35,320 bases of DNA. Origin: Deltaproteobacteria bacterium. Its GTDB lineage: Bacteria; Desulfobacterota; Binatia; DP-6. How positions within the stretch are numbered: position 1 is the first letter of the stretch; every line of letters begins with the position of its first letter. Of the stretch, positions 33,295-35,320 are shown one piece after another. A model generated the notes under the pieces. The model worked only from the letters and a program-made list of their open reading frames with translations, was not told where the DNA came from and ran no database searches. The stretch is from contig VBKF01000133.1 in assembly GCA_005888095.1 (NCBI GenBank), positions 1-35,320 on the forward strand, given 5' to 3'. A program made the translations under genes and the position numbers.

Positions 33295-35148
33295 TCACAG
33301 ACGCTCGCCGGCCGGCACGATCCCCGCCAGCCGGCAGAGCGTCTCGATCGTCACGATCGCATAGAGCTGGTTGAAGTCGGTGAAGTCGGGCCCCCGCGCC
33401 GCGGCGAGGAAGGCGCTGAGACCGTCGGGCGCGTAGAGGCTCGCACTGCGCAGCCGCTCGACGTCGAGGAGCCCCTCGGCGTCGAAGCGCGTCACGAGGT
33501 CGCGGTTCCAGGCGGGCTCGGGCGGGCGCGCGGTCGGGTTAGTGAAGATCGGGTGGCGCACCGTCATCAGCCCGAGCTTCCGGACCAGACGCGCGCCCGC
33601 ACCCACCGCGTAGCGGGTCACGTGCGCCGGCCGCGTGAGGCGGATCGGCTCCGCCGAGCCGCCGTAGCACGTGGGCAGCGCGGCGAGCGTCGGGTGCATG
33701 CGCGTGATCATGTGGCGCACGAGCCGGCCGGCGAGGCGGAACCGCCACGGCACGGCCGCCGCCCACTCGAGCAGCTCGGCGGTGGCAAGCGGCGCGGGCG
33801 AGGCGAGGAGCGGCCACACCGCGCCCGCGTAGCGACCGACGTGCCCGGAGCTCTTCCACAGGTAGATGGCGTCGAGCTTCTGCGTGTTGAGCGCGTCCGG
33901 AGCGAGACCGGCGATCGCGGCCGCGGTGCGCACCTGGTCGGCCACGTAGTCCGCGCGCCAGTCGGCGTGGAAGAGGCCGAGGTTTGGCCGGACGGCCGGG
34001 AAGAAGCGGTAGCGAAGGAGGCGCGGCACGTCGAGCGCCGACGTCCGCCCGATCCGGAGGTACTCCTGCTGCCAGAAGAACTCCCGGTACAGCTCGCCGC
34101 CGCCGCCGGTGAGCGACGCGGCGAAGCGGCCGGCGAGGCGCCGCTTCGCGTAGAGCGTGCCGTCGATCGCGTGCCCCCCGAGCTCGCCGTCCGCGAGGGC
34201 GACGCCTTCCTCGAAGAGCGGCCAGCGGCGCCCGCCCCAGTCGGGGGGAAGGCTGACGTGCTCGAGTGACCAGCCGAAGCGATCGGCGATCAGACGGGCG
34301 ATCGCGACGTCGAGGTGGTCGTCGGGGCCGTTGACGGTGACGTGCACCGGCGCGCCGGGCTCGGCGAGCGCGGCGACCACGAGCCGCGAGTCGAGGCCGG
34401 AGGTCAGATCGGCGACCCACGCGGGCCAGGCGGCGCGCACCTGCCGGGCGGTTGCGCGGAGCAACCCGCCGCCTTCGTCGGCGGCGTCCTCGATCCGGCG
34501 GTAGGCGCGGGCGGCGCGGTAGGGGAGCCAGCGGCGCGCCACGTGGGCGCGGCCGGCGGTGATCGTCACCCGCTCGCCGAAGCTCGCGCGGCGGATGCCG
34601 GCGAAGGCGCTCCGCGGGCTCCGGATGGCGCTCTCCATGAAGAGGGCGCGGAGCGCCTCGACGTCGAGGCGCGCGCCGAGCCCGACGGCGAGCGGCAGCG
34701 CCGCGGTGGTGACCCAGGCGACCCCGTCGTCTTCGGCGACGTAGACCGGAAAGAGGCCGAGCTGGTCGGGCGCGGCGACCAGCCGGCCGTCGCGGCGATC
34801 CATCGCCAGGGCGAGGTACTGGCCCTGGAGCCCGTCGAGGGCAGCGTCTCCGACGGCGGCGAAGCGGATGGCGAGGTGCGGGAGCACCCCGTCCGCCGCC
34901 ACGGCGGCCTCGGCCGCGAAGCACCAGCCGGCGGCGGCGACGGTCACCTGGCCGTCGGGCGACGTCACGAGCGCCGGATGCGGCGAACCGGCGCCGGCGA
35001 AGCGCACCACGCGGCAGGTCGGCCCGGCGGCCTCGGCGGTGGGCGCCATGCCGCGGAGCGCGGTGAACGCCCTGACCACGCGGGCGAGCGACGCGGCGGC
35101 GCGGTCGGCGCGCTCAGGCGCCCACGAGACGGCGAGGAGGCCCGGCAT
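33295..35148 (-). CDS. Asparagine synthetase-like protein without the glutaminase cysteine
   Basis: The 617-residue protein has the two-domain layout of AsnB: an N-terminal Ntn-type domain (1-200) and a C-terminal synthetase domain with the PP-loop SGLDSR (250-255). It starts MPGLLAVSW, so the catalytic Cys2 that frees ammonia from glutamine is Pro; the domain should be inactive as a glutaminase. The usual DGGDELFxGY is LTGGGGELYREFF here, so the substrate also may differ. AsnB-like proteins of this type occur in polysaccharide and secondary-metabolite gene groups, where they amidate or ligate carboxyl groups. The ATG at 35148 directly follows the stop of the next upstream gene, so both are in one operon. 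Real function unknown. Confidence 0.82.
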   Translation of the reverse strand: MPGLLAVSWAPERADRAAASLARVVRAFTALRGMAPTAEAAGPTCRVVRFAGAGSPHPALVTSPDGQVTVAAAGWCFAAEAAVAADGVLPHLAIRFAAVGDAALDGLQGQYLALAMDRRDGRLVAAPDQLGLFPVYVAEDDGVAWVTTAALPLAVGLGARLDVEALRALFMESAIRSPRSAFAGIRRASFGERVTITAGRAHVARRWLPYRAARAYRRIEDAADEGGGLLRATARQVRAAWPAWVADLTSGLDSRLVVAALAEPGAPVHVTVNGPDDHLDVAIARLIADRFGWSLEHVSLPPDWGGRRWPLFEEGVALADGELGGHAIDGTLYAKRRLAGRFAASLTGGGGELYREFFWQQEYLRIGRTSALDVPRLLRYRFFPAVRPNLGLFHADWRADYVADQVRTAAAIAGLAPDALNTQKLDAIYLWKSSGHVGRYAGAVWPLLASPAPLATAELLEWAAAVPWRFRLAGRLVRHMITRMHPTLAALPTCYGGSAEPIRLTRPAHVTRYAVGAGARLVRKLGLMTVRHPIFTNPTARPPEPAWNRDLVTRFDAEGLLDVERLRSASLYAPDGLSAFLAAARGPDFTDFNQLYAIVTIETLCRLAGIVPAGERL

Positions 35149-35320
35149 TCACGGTCTCGCCGGGCGCCACCGACGCCGGTGCGGCGTCGCTCGACGTCCC
35201 GTCGCGCGCCGCGCGAGCCGCAGCGCCTGCCGCACCGCCGCGCCTGGCGTCCGCGCCCGGACGACGCCGGGCAGGTCGCCCCACGCGCCGAGCACGACGA
35301 CGGGACGCTCGAGCACGCGC
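35149..35320 (-). CDS. C-terminal end of an unidentified protein, partial
   Basis: The frame open from the right edge ends with TGA at 35149-35151, immediately before the AsnB-like ATG. The 56 residues seen begin RVLERPVVVLGAWGDLPGVV and end in an Arg/Pro-rich tail (RRATPHRRRWRPARP). VVVLGAWGDL looks like a short Rossmann-type strand and turn. I cannot identify the family. It is likely the first or an earlier gene of the AsnB-like operon. Confidence 0.55.
   Translation of the reverse strand, partial: RVLERPVVVLGAWGDLPGVVRARTPGAAVRQALRLARRATGRRATPHRRRWRPARP

Noticed and set aside
1-35320. tRNA, rRNA, riboswitch or CRISPR loci
   Set aside because: No cloverleaf, rRNA stretch, known riboswitch core or spacer array was recognised by eye on either strand; a covariance-model search could still find a small RNA.

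Overview
The window is very GC-rich and reads as the chromosome of a diderm (Gram-negative) bacterium. It carries a continuous block for lipid A and outer-membrane biogenesis in the order known from deltaproteobacteria-like phyla (Desulfobacterota, Myxococcota, Binatota and relatives): lysS, lolC, lolD, bamA, ompH, fabZ-lpxA, lpxI, a Gfo/Idh dehydrogenase, lpxB, msbA, a DUF374 acyltransferase, waaA, lpxK. I cannot name a genus. Many genes start with GTG, often in 4-base GTGA stop/start overlaps.

Layout. (1) 1-4300 is an accessory-looking left end: the tail of a RelE/ParE-like toxin, a secreted collagen-like protein with four cysteine-paired modules between Gly-X-Y blocks, a repeat-rich intergenic stretch, and a short tyrosine recombinase that is only a catalytic domain. 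(2) 4311-19905, all on the minus strand, is one probable 15.6-kb envelope operon running from lysS to lpxK. Its special points are a FabZ-LpxA fusion, no lpxD in the usual place, a GnnA-like dehydrogenase, and a likely one-base indel at the end of the acyltransferase gene. (3) 20162-27029, minus strand, holds a DUF899 thioredoxin-fold protein, a secreted 14-unit tandem-repeat protein, PlsB and a mannose-1-phosphate guanylyltransferase. (4) 27135-28921, plus strand, is an alpha/beta-hydrolase lipase overlapping an RluA-family pseudouridine synthase. (5) 28930-29500, minus strand, holds two small cysteine-rich proteins, one of them only 56 residues. (6) 29656-33275, plus strand, is a ubiquitin-like sulfur carrier, a TtuA-type tRNA thiolase, a TrmI-type tRNA m1A58 methyltransferase, a 5-formyl-THF cyclo-ligase-like protein and a membrane-anchored SDH/ClpP-fold protease. 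(7) 33295-35320, minus strand, is an asparagine-synthetase-like protein without its glutaminase cysteine, preceded by the end of an unidentified gene.

How the genes work together. Region 2 makes the lipid A precursor (LpxA, LpxI, LpxB, LpxK), adds Kdo (WaaA), flips it (MsbA) and supplies outer-membrane protein and lipoprotein export (BamA, OmpH, LolCD). Nearby PlsB starts phospholipid synthesis and ManC supplies GDP-mannose. Region 6 looks like a tRNA T-loop modification unit: in Thermus, TtuB/TtuA make 2-thio-ribothymidine-54 and TrmI makes m1A58. Here the three genes overlap head to tail, and the carrier ends in Gly-Gly-Ala-Gly instead of Gly-Gly. I regard this operon, the FabZ-LpxA fusion and the collagen-like protein as the most interesting items.
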